Below are positions 14,590 to 22,498 of a stretch of DNA of 22,971 bases, one piece after another. Position numbers and translations under genes: made by a program. This DNA comes from Nitrospiraceae bacterium UBA6898. GTDB taxonomy: Bacteria > Nitrospirota > Thermodesulfovibrionia > Thermodesulfovibrionales > UBA6898. How positions within the stretch are numbered: position 1 is the stretch's first letter; each line of letters opens with the position of its first letter. The DNA lies in NCBI GenBank assembly GCA_002448975.1, contig DKBO01000225.1, positions 1-22,971 of the forward strand, given 5' to 3'. The notes under the pieces are model-generated. The model searched no databases. It was not told the DNA's origin and saw only the letters and a program-made list of their open reading frames with translations.

Positions 14590-15504
14590 ATGAGGTTATC
14601 CGTTCCATTCGCTGGGCGTTTCCGCCTCCTTGGCAGGTTGGACCTATTTCTGGAACGGTTCCCCGGCTATTTCCGTGCGAAGTACGAGACGGACCTTTCC
14701 CGTGAGTCCATCGTGGTTGTCACGCTGGACTCCCTCCGGTTCGACGTTGCGCAACAGGCGGAGACGCCGAATATCAGAAAGCTGTTCCAGGCCTCAGCCG
14801 CGGATGGCTGGATCAAGGTGGGATCACACGGCACCTACACCCTCCCTTCGCACATCTCGATGTTCCATGCCGGCATCTTCCCCTGCGATAACCGTCCGGA
14901 CATTCCGCCTCCTTATAACCGGGAGAAGGAAAAGCTATTCAAGGCGCAGCTTGCGTGGGAGAGGACGACCGGTGCAAGGTTCCCGACCCCTGCAGCGCCG
15001 AACATCGTTCGGGGTTTCGAACGGTTGGGATACCGAACGGTTGGCGTGGGAGGCGTGCACTGGTTCAATGATAGCTTCATCACCTCGGATCTCTGGAAGA
15101 AACAGTATTTCCGGGAGTTCCACTGGCAGGAGGATTTTTCCGAGACCTGCAACCGTGCCTTTGAAAACCAGATCAACAGGATCAAGGAGCTCCGGCTTCA
15201 TCGGGAGAAGAGACCGGTATTTTTCTTCCTGAATGTCGCAGCAACGCATACGCCGTACATGGGATTTGGAAAATCTCTCACCGGGCAGAAAAAGGCCCTG
15301 GAATACGTCGATAGTCTTGTGCCTGAACTGCTTGATGTCCTTCCCGGCAGGTTCCTGATGCTGCTCCTTTCGGACCATGGTGAGTGTTTCGGCGAGGACG
15401 GTCTCTGGGGACACAGCTTCTACCATCCGAGCATCATGGAAGTGCCTTTTGCCTGTCTTGAATACCAAAAGAACCGCTGGTTGTCTGAGCGGGGGCGGCC
15501 CTGA
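14590..15504 (+). CDS. Sulfatase/alkaline-phosphatase superfamily metalloenzyme, non-classical active site
   Basis: A 304-residue protein of the alkaline-phosphatase superfamily. Family landmarks are VVVTLDSLRFD (42-52, metal ligand Asp47), TPNIRKLF, GTYTLPSHISMFHAGIFP (81-98), His220 in AATHTPY, SDHGE (261-265, Asp262 and His263) and GHSFYHP (274-280, His275). Classical sulfatases need a Cys or Ser converted to formylglycine in a C/S-x-P-S-R motif. Here the position is Thr84 in TLPSH, as in lipoteichoic-acid synthases and phosphoethanolamine transferases, which use threonine. It could therefore be a phosphotransferase, a phosphodiesterase or a non-catalytic relative rather than a sulfatase. 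No signal peptide or membrane anchor is evident, which places it in the cytoplasm. It sits directly after a sulfotransferase gene. Confidence 0.82.
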   Translation: MRLSVPFAGRFRLLGRLDLFLERFPGYFRAKYETDLSRESIVVVTLDSLRFDVAQQAETPNIRKLFQASAADGWIKVGSHGTYTLPSHISMFHAGIFPCDNRPDIPPPYNREKEKLFKAQLAWERTTGARFPTPAAPNIVRGFERLGYRTVGVGGVHWFNDSFITSDLWKKQYFREFHWQEDFSETCNRAFENQINRIKELRLHREKRPVFFFLNVAATHTPYMGFGKSLTGQKKALEYVDSLVPELLDVLPGRFLMLLLSDHGECFGEDGLWGHSFYHPSIMEVPFACLEYQKNRWLSERGRP

Positions 15505-15515
15505 GAGGCGGCGCT

Positions 15516-16517
15516 GTGGTCACGGTCTTGATGCCGGTTTATAACGGGGAACGATATCTCGGACAAAGCATCGAAAGCGTCCTGAATCAGAGCTTTTCCG
15601 ATTTCGAATTTCTGATCATTGATGACGGCTCCGTTGACGGCAGTGCCGATGTCGTCCGCTCCTATAACGACAGGCGGATCAGATTTGTCATGAACGGGAC
15701 CAATCAGGGGCTGGTTGCCACGCTCAATAAAGGGCTTGAACTGGCGCAGGGGCACTATATCGCGCGCATGGACTGTGACGACGTTAGTATGCCTGCCCGT
15801 CTTGAACGGCAATTCGCCGTCATGGAAAAGAATCCGGATGTGGGCGTCTGCGGGACATGGGTGCATACGACAGGGGAGAAGGACGAAATCTGGGATTATC
15901 CGTCGGACTCCGACGAAATAAAATGCTCCCTGCTGTTCGAGTCTGTGCTCGCACACCCGTCTGTCATGCTTCGGAGCAGGCATTTTGGCAGAAGCGGCTT
16001 TCGGTATGACAGAGGGTTTCCGCACGCTGAAGATTATGCGTTATGGGTACGCTGTGCGGAAGCGATGGCGTTTGCCAACATCCCTGAAGTGCTTTTGGAA
16101 TACCGCATCCATCCCAGCCAGACGGTCCAGCGGGAAATGCAGGGCAAGGTTATGTCTGCCGACAGGGTCCGGGAGCTCCAGCTGAGATCCCTCGGCATCC
16201 ATCCGACGCCTGCGGAGATGGAGTTGCATCGCGCCCTCAGTATGTTCCAGTTTCATGCGGATAAAGTGTTTATGGACCATGCCGATGCATGGCTTCAGAA
16301 GATAGGGACGGCAAACCGCACTGCTTGCCGTTATCGAGAAAAGGTATTGGCAACAGTTCTGGCAAAGCGGTGGTATGCCGCCTGCAGTGCGGCAACGACG
16401 TTAGGATTCTGGGTCTGGCGGCGGTATCGGGCTTCACCGCTTTCCGGTGCCGGCGGCCTGAACAGAAAGGAAATCATGAAATTTGCGGTAAAGTGCGGGC
16501 TGAAACGTGGACACTAA
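15516..16517 (+). CDS. GT2 family glycosyltransferase
   Basis: A 333-residue GT-A enzyme of standard form. It starts VTVLMPVYNGERYLGQSIES, then SVLNQSFSDFEFLIIDDGSV (21-40) and the metal-binding DCDD at 86-89 in ARMDCDDVSMPARLERQ. FPHAEDYALWVRC near residue 170 provides the ED catalytic region, followed by LLEYRIHPSQTV as in many O-antigen GT2 enzymes. The start is GTG 15516, after AGAGGCGG. A basic C-terminal extension (WVWRRYRAS onwards) may contact the membrane. The last 11 bases overlap the start of the following GT4 gene. Specificity cannot be read from the sequence. Confidence 0.92.
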   Translation: MVTVLMPVYNGERYLGQSIESVLNQSFSDFEFLIIDDGSVDGSADVVRSYNDRRIRFVMNGTNQGLVATLNKGLELAQGHYIARMDCDDVSMPARLERQFAVMEKNPDVGVCGTWVHTTGEKDEIWDYPSDSDEIKCSLLFESVLAHPSVMLRSRHFGRSGFRYDRGFPHAEDYALWVRCAEAMAFANIPEVLLEYRIHPSQTVQREMQGKVMSADRVRELQLRSLGIHPTPAEMELHRALSMFQFHADKVFMDHADAWLQKIGTANRTACRYREKVLATVLAKRWYAACSAATTLGFWVWRRYRASPLSGAGGLNRKEIMKFAVKCGLKRGH

Positions 16518-17730
16518 GCTCCCATCGGAGAAGCGTATCGCGATAATTTCGCACTCATTCCCTCCGCATGGAGGGGGCGGTATAACGAGCCTGCATGCCA
16601 ATCTGTACCATGCGCTGAAGCGAAAGGGGCTTAGCGTCAGGGTGTTCACCTTCGGAGACCATGGTTTTCGACACGCCGGCGTCGGGGACGTTGTACGGCG
16701 GGGTACGCCGAAGGTCCTCATCGGGATGTTGCGAATCCTTAACAGGATCTATTTCAGGATAGCGGAACGGTCGACAATCTCCTATCAAGTCCTGGACATC
16801 CTCGAGTCGGCTCTTGGGTGCCTTCTTGTCAACAGGCCGCTTAAGGCGTTCTCTCCCGATGTCGTCATTCTTCCCGATCACAATGCCCCGGGGCTTTTTC
16901 TTCGGAAGAAAAAGTCCGGTGAGTCATGGATGCTGATCTCACACCATAATCCGGCGCGCTTCCTGAACAACCCGCTGCTCGGCGTCCATTCACGCAAGGA
17001 TGCAGCCTGTGCGGTGCGGCTGGAAAACAGGGTTCTCGCAAAGATCGATAAGGTCATCTGCCCCTCGAACTATATGAGAGGCGTCTTTGCCGATACCTAT
17101 GACTTCAAAGGTCCGGTATCGGTCATCCCGAATCTGATCGATGCAGAACTCCTGTTATCCGTACCACGGCAGGATATCCGTGAAAAGATCGGGCTTGGCC
17201 CGGATGCCCCGGTGGTCTACATCCCCTCCGCAGGGGTCAGGCTGAAAGGTGCCAGGTTCGTTTTCGAGATTATCCGGAGACTTGCCGCAAAAACCGAAGG
17301 GGACGTCGGCTTTTACCTTTCAGGATCGGTGGAAGATGAGCTGAGGTACGAGTGCACGTTTGCCCCGCGGAATGCTCGAATCCATATGCCCGGCAGGCTG
17401 AGCTATCACGACAACATGGCGCTGATCAGGTCCTGTTCCTTTGCGGTGTCTCCGACGCTGATCGAGAATCTCAGCATGTCCCTGCTCGAGGCGAGCTTCT
17501 GCGGACTCCCGGTGGTCACGTTTGATGTGGGAGGCAATTCCGATATTGTGCGGGACGGAGAAAACGGGTTTCTCGTCCCGTATCTTGACGTCGAGAGGCT
17601 CATCGACTGTTCTGGAAGGCTGCTCCTGGACACGCAGGAGAGGAAAAAAATGGGGAATAATGCCATCGCTGTCATGATGACCTCGTTCAATCCTGAGAAG
17701 ACCGTCGAGCAATATCTGAGGTTTTTCTGA
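16507..17730 (+). CDS. GT4 family glycosyltransferase
   Basis: A 407-residue GT-B glycosyltransferase. The N-terminal domain begins IAIISHSFPPHGGGGITSLH (11-30), whose glycine loop contacts the donor phosphate. CPSNYM (185-190) and VIPNLID mark the interdomain region. The C-terminal domain carries IENLSMSLLEASFCGLPVV (319-337), an intact E-x7-E motif with Glu320 and Glu328, and DGENGFLVP. GTG at 16507 overlaps the end of the preceding GT2 gene by 11 bases, so the two are probably co-translated. It begins a run of five glycosyltransferase genes that likely complete the repeat unit. Confidence 0.93.
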   Translation: MDTKLPSEKRIAIISHSFPPHGGGGITSLHANLYHALKRKGLSVRVFTFGDHGFRHAGVGDVVRRGTPKVLIGMLRILNRIYFRIAERSTISYQVLDILESALGCLLVNRPLKAFSPDVVILPDHNAPGLFLRKKKSGESWMLISHHNPARFLNNPLLGVHSRKDAACAVRLENRVLAKIDKVICPSNYMRGVFADTYDFKGPVSVIPNLIDAELLLSVPRQDIREKIGLGPDAPVVYIPSAGVRLKGARFVFEIIRRLAAKTEGDVGFYLSGSVEDELRYECTFAPRNARIHMPGRLSYHDNMALIRSCSFAVSPTLIENLSMSLLEASFCGLPVVTFDVGGNSDIVRDGENGFLVPYLDVERLIDCSGRLLLDTQERKKMGNNAIAVMMTSFNPEKTVEQYLRFF

Positions 17731-17731
17731 T

Positions 17732-18646
17732 ATGGGCAGCGAAACACACAGGAAGCCGGCGCCGATCGCGCTGTTCGTATACAACAGGCCAAGGCACACA
17801 CGGGAGACGGTGGAGGCGCTTCGGGCAAATGAGCTTGCCGACCGCAGCGAGCTCTTCATTTTTTCTGACGGTCCGCGAAGTGCATCTGACCGCGAGAAAG
17901 TCGAGGCGGTCAGGGAGCAGTGCAGGACGATACAGGGATTCAAGAACATTGTCATGCGGGAGAGTGAAGAAAACAGGGGATTGGCCGCCTCTATCATCGC
18001 TGGCGTGACCGAAATAGTTAATGAATACGGAAAGATCATTGTGATGGAGGATGACCTGGTCAGTTCACCGCACTTCTTATCCTATATGAATGAAGCATTG
18101 TCGATGTACGAGCAGGAGGAAAAGGTGATGCATATCGGCGGATACATGTTCCCGATATCTTCTGAAGGGATACCCGAGACGTTTTTTTTCAGAGAATCCA
18201 ACTGCTGGGGTTGGGGGACATGGGCCCGATCATGGCTGCATTACGAAAAAGATGCGCGAAAACTTATGAACACCTTTACCCGGCAGCAGGTTAGGGAATT
18301 TAATATCGATGGATATCATAAATTCTGGCGGCAGGTTAAGGAGAACTATTCCGGAAGGCGCGATACGTGGGCGATATTCTGGTATGCCGCAATTTTTCTG
18401 CGGAAAGGTCTGTGCTTGCATCCGTCTGTTTCCCTGATTCAGAATATAGGTCACGACAACAGCGGTAAAAATTGTCCGGGAACGGATATCTATACCGTAG
18501 CGTTAAAAAAGACCCCGATCAGATATTTTGAAAAGGAACAACGGGAAAACCCCGAAGCGCTTCGAAGGATTCAAATATACTTCAGGAACACGAGGCCTTC
18601 TCTTGTGCAAAGGCTTCTGAACAGAATGCGGGAGATTACCGGGTGA
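17732..18646 (+). CDS. GT-A glycosyltransferase, HlpA/GNT-I-like
   Basis: A 304-residue GT-A protein with the pattern of the sugar-transferase group annotated as HlpA-like, which also resembles GNT-I: PIALFVYNRPRHTRETVEAL (11-30), LFIFSDGPR (41-49), NRGLAASIIAGV (81-92), the metal-binding EDD in IIVMEDDLV (102-110), SYMNEAL and WGWGTWARSW (159-168). These proteins are common in capsule and O-antigen clusters, but their sugars are mostly undetermined. ATG at 17732 follows the preceding stop by one base with little room for an independent ribosome binding site. The last part (RRIQIYFRNT onward) is basic. About 184 bp of untranslated sequence follows. Confidence 0.88.
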   Translation: MGSETHRKPAPIALFVYNRPRHTRETVEALRANELADRSELFIFSDGPRSASDREKVEAVREQCRTIQGFKNIVMRESEENRGLAASIIAGVTEIVNEYGKIIVMEDDLVSSPHFLSYMNEALSMYEQEEKVMHIGGYMFPISSEGIPETFFFRESNCWGWGTWARSWLHYEKDARKLMNTFTRQQVREFNIDGYHKFWRQVKENYSGRRDTWAIFWYAAIFLRKGLCLHPSVSLIQNIGHDNSGKNCPGTDIYTVALKKTPIRYFEKEQRENPEALRRIQIYFRNTRPSLVQRLLNRMREITG

Positions 18647-18762
18647 CACGATGGCACAGGGTTGTGCTACGACGACAGATATCCGGTGACGAATCGTTTG
18701 GAATACTGCCGGTAATAAGAATTTTATCATGGGCGCCTGCATGACAACGAGATCAGGTGCTG

Positions 18763-18800
18763 AGGCAGTGCAGGGTTTGGGAGTATTACCTGCACTGTCT
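18763..18800. repeat. Inverted repeat (12-bp stem) upstream of the GT9 gene
   Basis: CAGTGCAGG at 18766-18774 is the exact reverse complement of CCTGCACTG at 18789-18797. The stem extends outward by three more pairs (one G-T) to 18763 and 18800, giving 12 bp around a 14-base loop. No T-tract follows, so it is not a classical intrinsic terminator. It lies in the 184-bp gap before the GT9 gene, ending 30 bases before its start, and could be an mRNA-processing or stability hairpin, a pause site or a protein-binding site. Confidence 0.6.
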
Positions 18801-18830
18801 ATCCTTCGAGAATGAAACGTAAGACGAAAC

Positions 18831-20054
18831 ATGACCATGATCTATTCAAAACGTAGCCGGCTGTCGCCGTTCAGGGTCGCCAGGATGATAAGGATATTCC
18901 TGCGGCGTGCCTATGAGCTCCTCTTGGTCTGCGTGGACCGTGTTTGTATTGTAGTTCCCCGACAGGTTGTTACGGGAAAGCCTGCGCGGGTTCTTCTTGT
19001 CAGGCCTGATGCATTGGGAGATTTTATTCTCTGGCTCGATGCTGCCAGGGAAATCAGAAAGATTTTTCCCGCCGGCGACTATGAGATAACACTCTTGGGA
19101 AATAGCATATGGAGCCCTCTGGCTGAGGGCATGTCCTGTTTCGACAGGATATGGCCGATTCATCGGAGGGCGTACCTCAACAATCCCTTCTATCGGCTGA
19201 AGTTGATCCATCACGTCCGGTCCAGAGGATTTAGCAAAGCTGTCCTGGTGACATGTTCGCGGGAGATCCTTGGCGATTCCATAATCAGAATGAGCGGCGC
19301 CCCTGAAAGAATCGGCCCCTCGGGGGATCTTGCAAACATGACGAAATGGCAGAAACGGATCAGCGACGGCTGGTACACACGATTAGTAACGGTTCCGGGG
19401 CTGCCGTTAATGGAACTGGGCTGTAATGCTGAATTCGTGCGTGGGCTCGGATCCGAGGCTTTCCGTGCAGGTATTCCAGAGCTTCATATTCCACGCGCGA
19501 TCCCTGCTGATCTCCCGGGCAAAGGTTACTATGTTGTGTTCCCCGGCGCAGGCACTCCCGATAGGCGATGGCCTGTAAAGAATTTCAGCGCCCTGAGCAG
19601 TCGTATTTATGGGGCGACCGGCTGGGTCGGCGTTATCTGCGGCGGGCGCGGAGAAGAGGCGATTGCAGCAGTTCTGACAGAGACCTACGATTCTCCTTTG
19701 CTCAACCGTGCCGGTCAGACGTCGTTGCCGGATTTGATCTCGGTCATTGCGGGCGCAGGCTTGCTCATCGGCAATGAGACCGGTGCTGTCCATATCGCGG
19801 CAGCGGTATCTACTCCTTCCGTATGTATCTTGGGCGGTGGACATTACGGTCGGTTCATGCCCTATCGTCCAGAGTTGAAGACATTGAGACCGCTTCCCTA
19901 TGCCGTGGCACGCAACATGGACTGCTTCGGATGTAACTGGCGTTGTATCTATAAGGTTGCCAGGGGAGGGGTCGCGCCCTGTGTGGCTGGCGTTTCTGTG
20001 GACATGGCATGGGAAGGTGTCAGCAGTATATTGTCGGCAGTAAAACGGACATAA
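18831..20054 (+). CDS. GT9 (heptosyltransferase-like) glycosyltransferase
   Basis: A 407-residue protein of the ADP-heptose:LPS heptosyltransferase fold (GT9). Residues 53-70 (RVLLVRPDALGDFILWLD) are the N-terminal acceptor-side motif with the conserved D-x-x-G-D. FPGAGTPDRRWPVKNFSAL (237-255) and IGNETGAVHIAAAVSTPSV (313-331) are the donor-binding signatures. A Cys-rich segment CFGCNWRC (365-372) with a further Cys at 384 is seen in one GT9 branch. The ~50-residue N-terminal extension is hydrophobic and basic (IRIFLRRAYELLLVCVDRVC) and may attach it to the membrane. GT9 enzymes classically build the LPS core, but relatives occur in O-antigen clusters, so the donor need not be heptose. ATG 18831 has only a weak ribosome binding site. 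Confidence 0.88.
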   Translation: MTMIYSKRSRLSPFRVARMIRIFLRRAYELLLVCVDRVCIVVPRQVVTGKPARVLLVRPDALGDFILWLDAAREIRKIFPAGDYEITLLGNSIWSPLAEGMSCFDRIWPIHRRAYLNNPFYRLKLIHHVRSRGFSKAVLVTCSREILGDSIIRMSGAPERIGPSGDLANMTKWQKRISDGWYTRLVTVPGLPLMELGCNAEFVRGLGSEAFRAGIPELHIPRAIPADLPGKGYYVVFPGAGTPDRRWPVKNFSALSSRIYGATGWVGVICGGRGEEAIAAVLTETYDSPLLNRAGQTSLPDLISVIAGAGLLIGNETGAVHIAAAVSTPSVCILGGGHYGRFMPYRPELKTLRPLPYAVARNMDCFGCNWRCIYKVARGGVAPCVAGVSVDMAWEGVSSILSAVKRT

Positions 20055-20059
20055 TCGGC

Positions 20060-20899
20060 ATGAATATGATTGCCACAAAAGAATGCGACGATGAGAGCAG
20101 ACCTCTTCAGGTATCGACTGCTGAGAAGCCGTTCCTGACCGTCGTCACGGTTGTTCTGAACCGGAGAGAATATCTTGAGCGGACCATTATAAGTGTTCTT
20201 GAACAGACTTTTAAAGGAATAGAATATATCATCATCGATGGCGGTTCTACGGACGGCACAACAGAGGTCATAGAGAAATTCGGCAACAGAATCTCCTTCT
20301 GGAAGAGCGAACCGGACAAGGGGATTTACGACGCAATGAATAAAGCCGTTGCAGCAGCAACGGGTGAATGGCTGCATTTCCTTAATGCAGGAGACATGTA
20401 TTATCATAAGGATACGGTGCAACGGGCACTGAACTGTCCTTACGGAGCCGCTGATCTGTTATACGGCGATGAGGAGGTTGTCTATGACGAGGAATGTTCG
20501 GTCATCAAGAAGGCCCGCCCCCTGAAGGATATATGGAAAGGCATGGCCTTCAACCACCAGAGTCTTTTTACGAAGACCACGCTTCTGCGTAGGCATCCGT
20601 TTGAGTTGACTTACAGGATAGCAGCGGATTACGAGTTCATTCTCTTTTCTCTTGCGCAGGGGACAGGCTTTTACTATCTCGGTTTTCCCATAGCGAAAGT
20701 GGCGCTGGGCGGACTGTCCGACAGGAATATCCGTGTACATATACGGGAACAGTGGCAGATAGCGCGGAAATTCCGGAATACGCCGGAGGTAAACTTCTAT
20801 TACCGCTACGCTGTCATCTCGGCTACCTTCAAGAAGATGCTGAAAGCATTGCTGCCACAGCACGCCAGGAATGCACTCGTGAGGTACAAGTACCGGTGA
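20060..20899 (+). CDS. GT2 family glycosyltransferase (WcaA/PglI-like)
   Basis: A 279-residue GT-A enzyme. FLTVVTVVLNRREYLERTII (25-44), IIIDGGSTDGT (57-67) and EPDKGIYDAMNKAVAAATG (84-102) are the family's nucleotide- and acceptor-binding stretches. The usual DxD is replaced by NAGD at 109-112, as is common in this subgroup. MAFNHQSLFTKTTLLRRHPF and RIAADYEF follow, as in colanic-acid type transferases. The frame is open from 20009, but that part overlaps the GT9 gene, so ATG 20060 (or the ATG two codons later) is the likely start. No clear ribosome binding site is seen, so it may depend on coupling to GT9, whose stop is five bases upstream. Confidence 0.89.
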   Translation: MNMIATKECDDESRPLQVSTAEKPFLTVVTVVLNRREYLERTIISVLEQTFKGIEYIIIDGGSTDGTTEVIEKFGNRISFWKSEPDKGIYDAMNKAVAAATGEWLHFLNAGDMYYHKDTVQRALNCPYGAADLLYGDEEVVYDEECSVIKKARPLKDIWKGMAFNHQSLFTKTTLLRRHPFELTYRIAADYEFILFSLAQGTGFYYLGFPIAKVALGGLSDRNIRVHIREQWQIARKFRNTPEVNFYYRYAVISATFKKMLKALLPQHARNALVRYKYR

Positions 20900-21753
20900 G
20901 CAGTTATACACTAACGACGGAGGTGGTGATCCCCAGCCTGAATCGGCTGGACGTTCTCAGAAGCACCCTTCTGCGGGTCAGGACGCTGTACCCCGACCTG
21001 TATATCTGTCTTGGACTGCAGGGAGAGATGCCGGATAAGGAATTCCAGCGGGAACTGGACAGCGACGAATGGATGAGGATGGAAAGAATGACAGTACCAG
21101 GAACGACGCGGACACTGAACCATTGTGTCGGCAGTTCTCACGCAGAAATCGTACTGATAATGGACGATGACGCAATCCCCTGCCCCGGGTGGCTCGAGGC
21201 CCACATCGCAGCCTTCGCTGATGATCCGGTCCTTGTCTATACCGCGGGAAGAGAAGTAAGAGCGACACGGCAGAGGTCCGCGGTAACAGAGCTGCTCAGC
21301 ATCCTTGCAGAGAATACGCTCGGCTTGGCAGTGGGAATCGACAAGAGAGCAAAGGGACGCATTGTCGGATGGACAGGCAACATAGGGCTGATCTTCGGAA
21401 ACTTTGACAATGACGGGACGTGCTTGATAAACTCGCCCCGGGGATGCAATATGGCTGTCAGGAAAGAGCTGTTCATGAAGCTGGGTGGCTTCAGGGAAGA
21501 ATTCGTCGGAAACGCATGGGGCTTCGAGGCCGATTTCGGCCTGCGGGCCGCAAGGCGGGGTAGCCTCGGGCGCTTCGTCGGCGCTGCCGCCGTGATCCAT
21601 CATGAGATCGCATCCGGAGGCAGCAGGGAAAAGGGGAAAAGGGAATGGTTTCGGGATTTCTTTGCAAACCATCGTGAACTGATGCGTGAACTCGGCCCTG
21701 CCGGCTGGATCGGTGCCACGCCCCGGCTGCTGAAGAGGTATCTGTTCGGATGA
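20896..21753 (+). CDS. GT2-like glycosyltransferase
   Basis: A 285-residue GT-A protein. It opens SYTLTTEVVIPSLNRLDVL and has DDD at 90-92 in IVLIMDDDAIPCPGWLEAH for metal and nucleotide binding. The acceptor side shows SPRGCNMAVRKELFMKLGGF and WGFEADFGLRAARRG, where Glu and Asp form the expected catalytic pair, and a histidine-containing VIHHE. The ORF is open from 20752 but homology begins at GTG 20896, which overlaps the stop of the previous gene (GTGA). The typical DDGSTD strand is degenerate here (YICLGLQGE), so it is a divergent member. Specificity is unknown. Confidence 0.87.
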   Translation: MSSYTLTTEVVIPSLNRLDVLRSTLLRVRTLYPDLYICLGLQGEMPDKEFQRELDSDEWMRMERMTVPGTTRTLNHCVGSSHAEIVLIMDDDAIPCPGWLEAHIAAFADDPVLVYTAGREVRATRQRSAVTELLSILAENTLGLAVGIDKRAKGRIVGWTGNIGLIFGNFDNDGTCLINSPRGCNMAVRKELFMKLGGFREEFVGNAWGFEADFGLRAARRGSLGRFVGAAAVIHHEIASGGSREKGKREWFRDFFANHRELMRELGPAGWIGATPRLLKRYLFG

Positions 21754-21793
21754 AGCGGACGATCGACGCAAGGGAGCCGGCACAAAGGAACGC

Positions 21794-22498
21794 ATGATAG
21801 ACCGATCCCTGAGCTACGGCAGGCATCTTATCGAGAGGTATCTCGGGCTGTCTCTGCCCTTCGGGCCCGTACCCGACATCGGGGCAGGTCAGGGGTATGA
21901 CCTGGCGGCAGCTAAGAACCTTGCCGACGATGCTTCGCTCTTGGCCGTGGAAACCCGGCCGGATTTTGAGAGGCATCTAAGGGATAACGGTATCGATGTC
22001 AAAACTGCGGATCTCGAAAGGGAGCGGTTACCGTTTCAGGACGGCTCTGTGGATATCGTGATGGCGAATCACGTCCTTGAGCATATGAAGGAGATCTTCT
22101 GGATATTCCGCGAGATCAGCCGCGTGCTGAGGACCGGCGGGAGAGTGATCGTCGGCGTGCCCAACCTCGCTTCTTTTCATAATAGGATCCTTCTTCTGTT
22201 TGGCAGACAGCCAACGCAGATCAAGACCGGCTCTGCGCACGTCCGGGGTTTTACAAAAAGAGATCTGACCTACTTTCTTGAAGCTGCCTTTCCCGGAGGG
22301 TATCGGCTCATTACCTCGGGCGGCAGCAATTTCTATCCATTCCCCCCTTTTCCGGCCAGGCTGCTTGCCGACCTGTTTCCCGGCGCTGCCTGGGGAACGT
22401 TCCTCCTATTGGAAAAACAGAAAGAGTACACTGACGAATTCCTTGCATTCCCCGGCACAAAAGGGCTCGAAACAAATTTTTATCTGGGGGAGCAATGA
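21794..22498 (+). CDS. Class I SAM-dependent methyltransferase
   Basis: A 234-residue methyltransferase of the Methyltransf_11 type. The SAM-binding motif I is VPDIGAGQGYDLAAA (26-40); an acidic residue (Glu53) ends the second strand, and the later VDIVMANHVLEH (86-97) and VLRTGGRVIVGVPN (111-124) are motifs post-II and III. It acts in the cytoplasm on a small acceptor or on the glycan. In some ABC-exported O-antigens a terminal methyl group stops chain growth and is read by the Wzt C-terminal domain, so this gene is a candidate capping enzyme, but that is inference. ATG 21794 has AAGGA six bases upstream. The last four bases overlap the next gene (ATGA). Confidence 0.9.
   Translation: MIDRSLSYGRHLIERYLGLSLPFGPVPDIGAGQGYDLAAAKNLADDASLLAVETRPDFERHLRDNGIDVKTADLERERLPFQDGSVDIVMANHVLEHMKEIFWIFREISRVLRTGGRVIVGVPNLASFHNRILLLFGRQPTQIKTGSAHVRGFTKRDLTYFLEAAFPGGYRLITSGGSNFYPFPPFPARLLADLFPGAAWGTFLLLEKQKEYTDEFLAFPGTKGLETNFYLGEQ

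Noticed and set aside
14590..15504. Calling this gene a classical arylsulfatase
   Set aside because: The Cys/Ser needed for formylglycine formation and the following C/S-x-P-S-R arginine are absent (TLPSH instead).
20752..20895. Extended start for the last GT2-like gene
   Set aside because: The extra 48 codons lie inside the preceding GT2 gene, whose motifs are clear; GTG 20896 gives a normal overlapping start.
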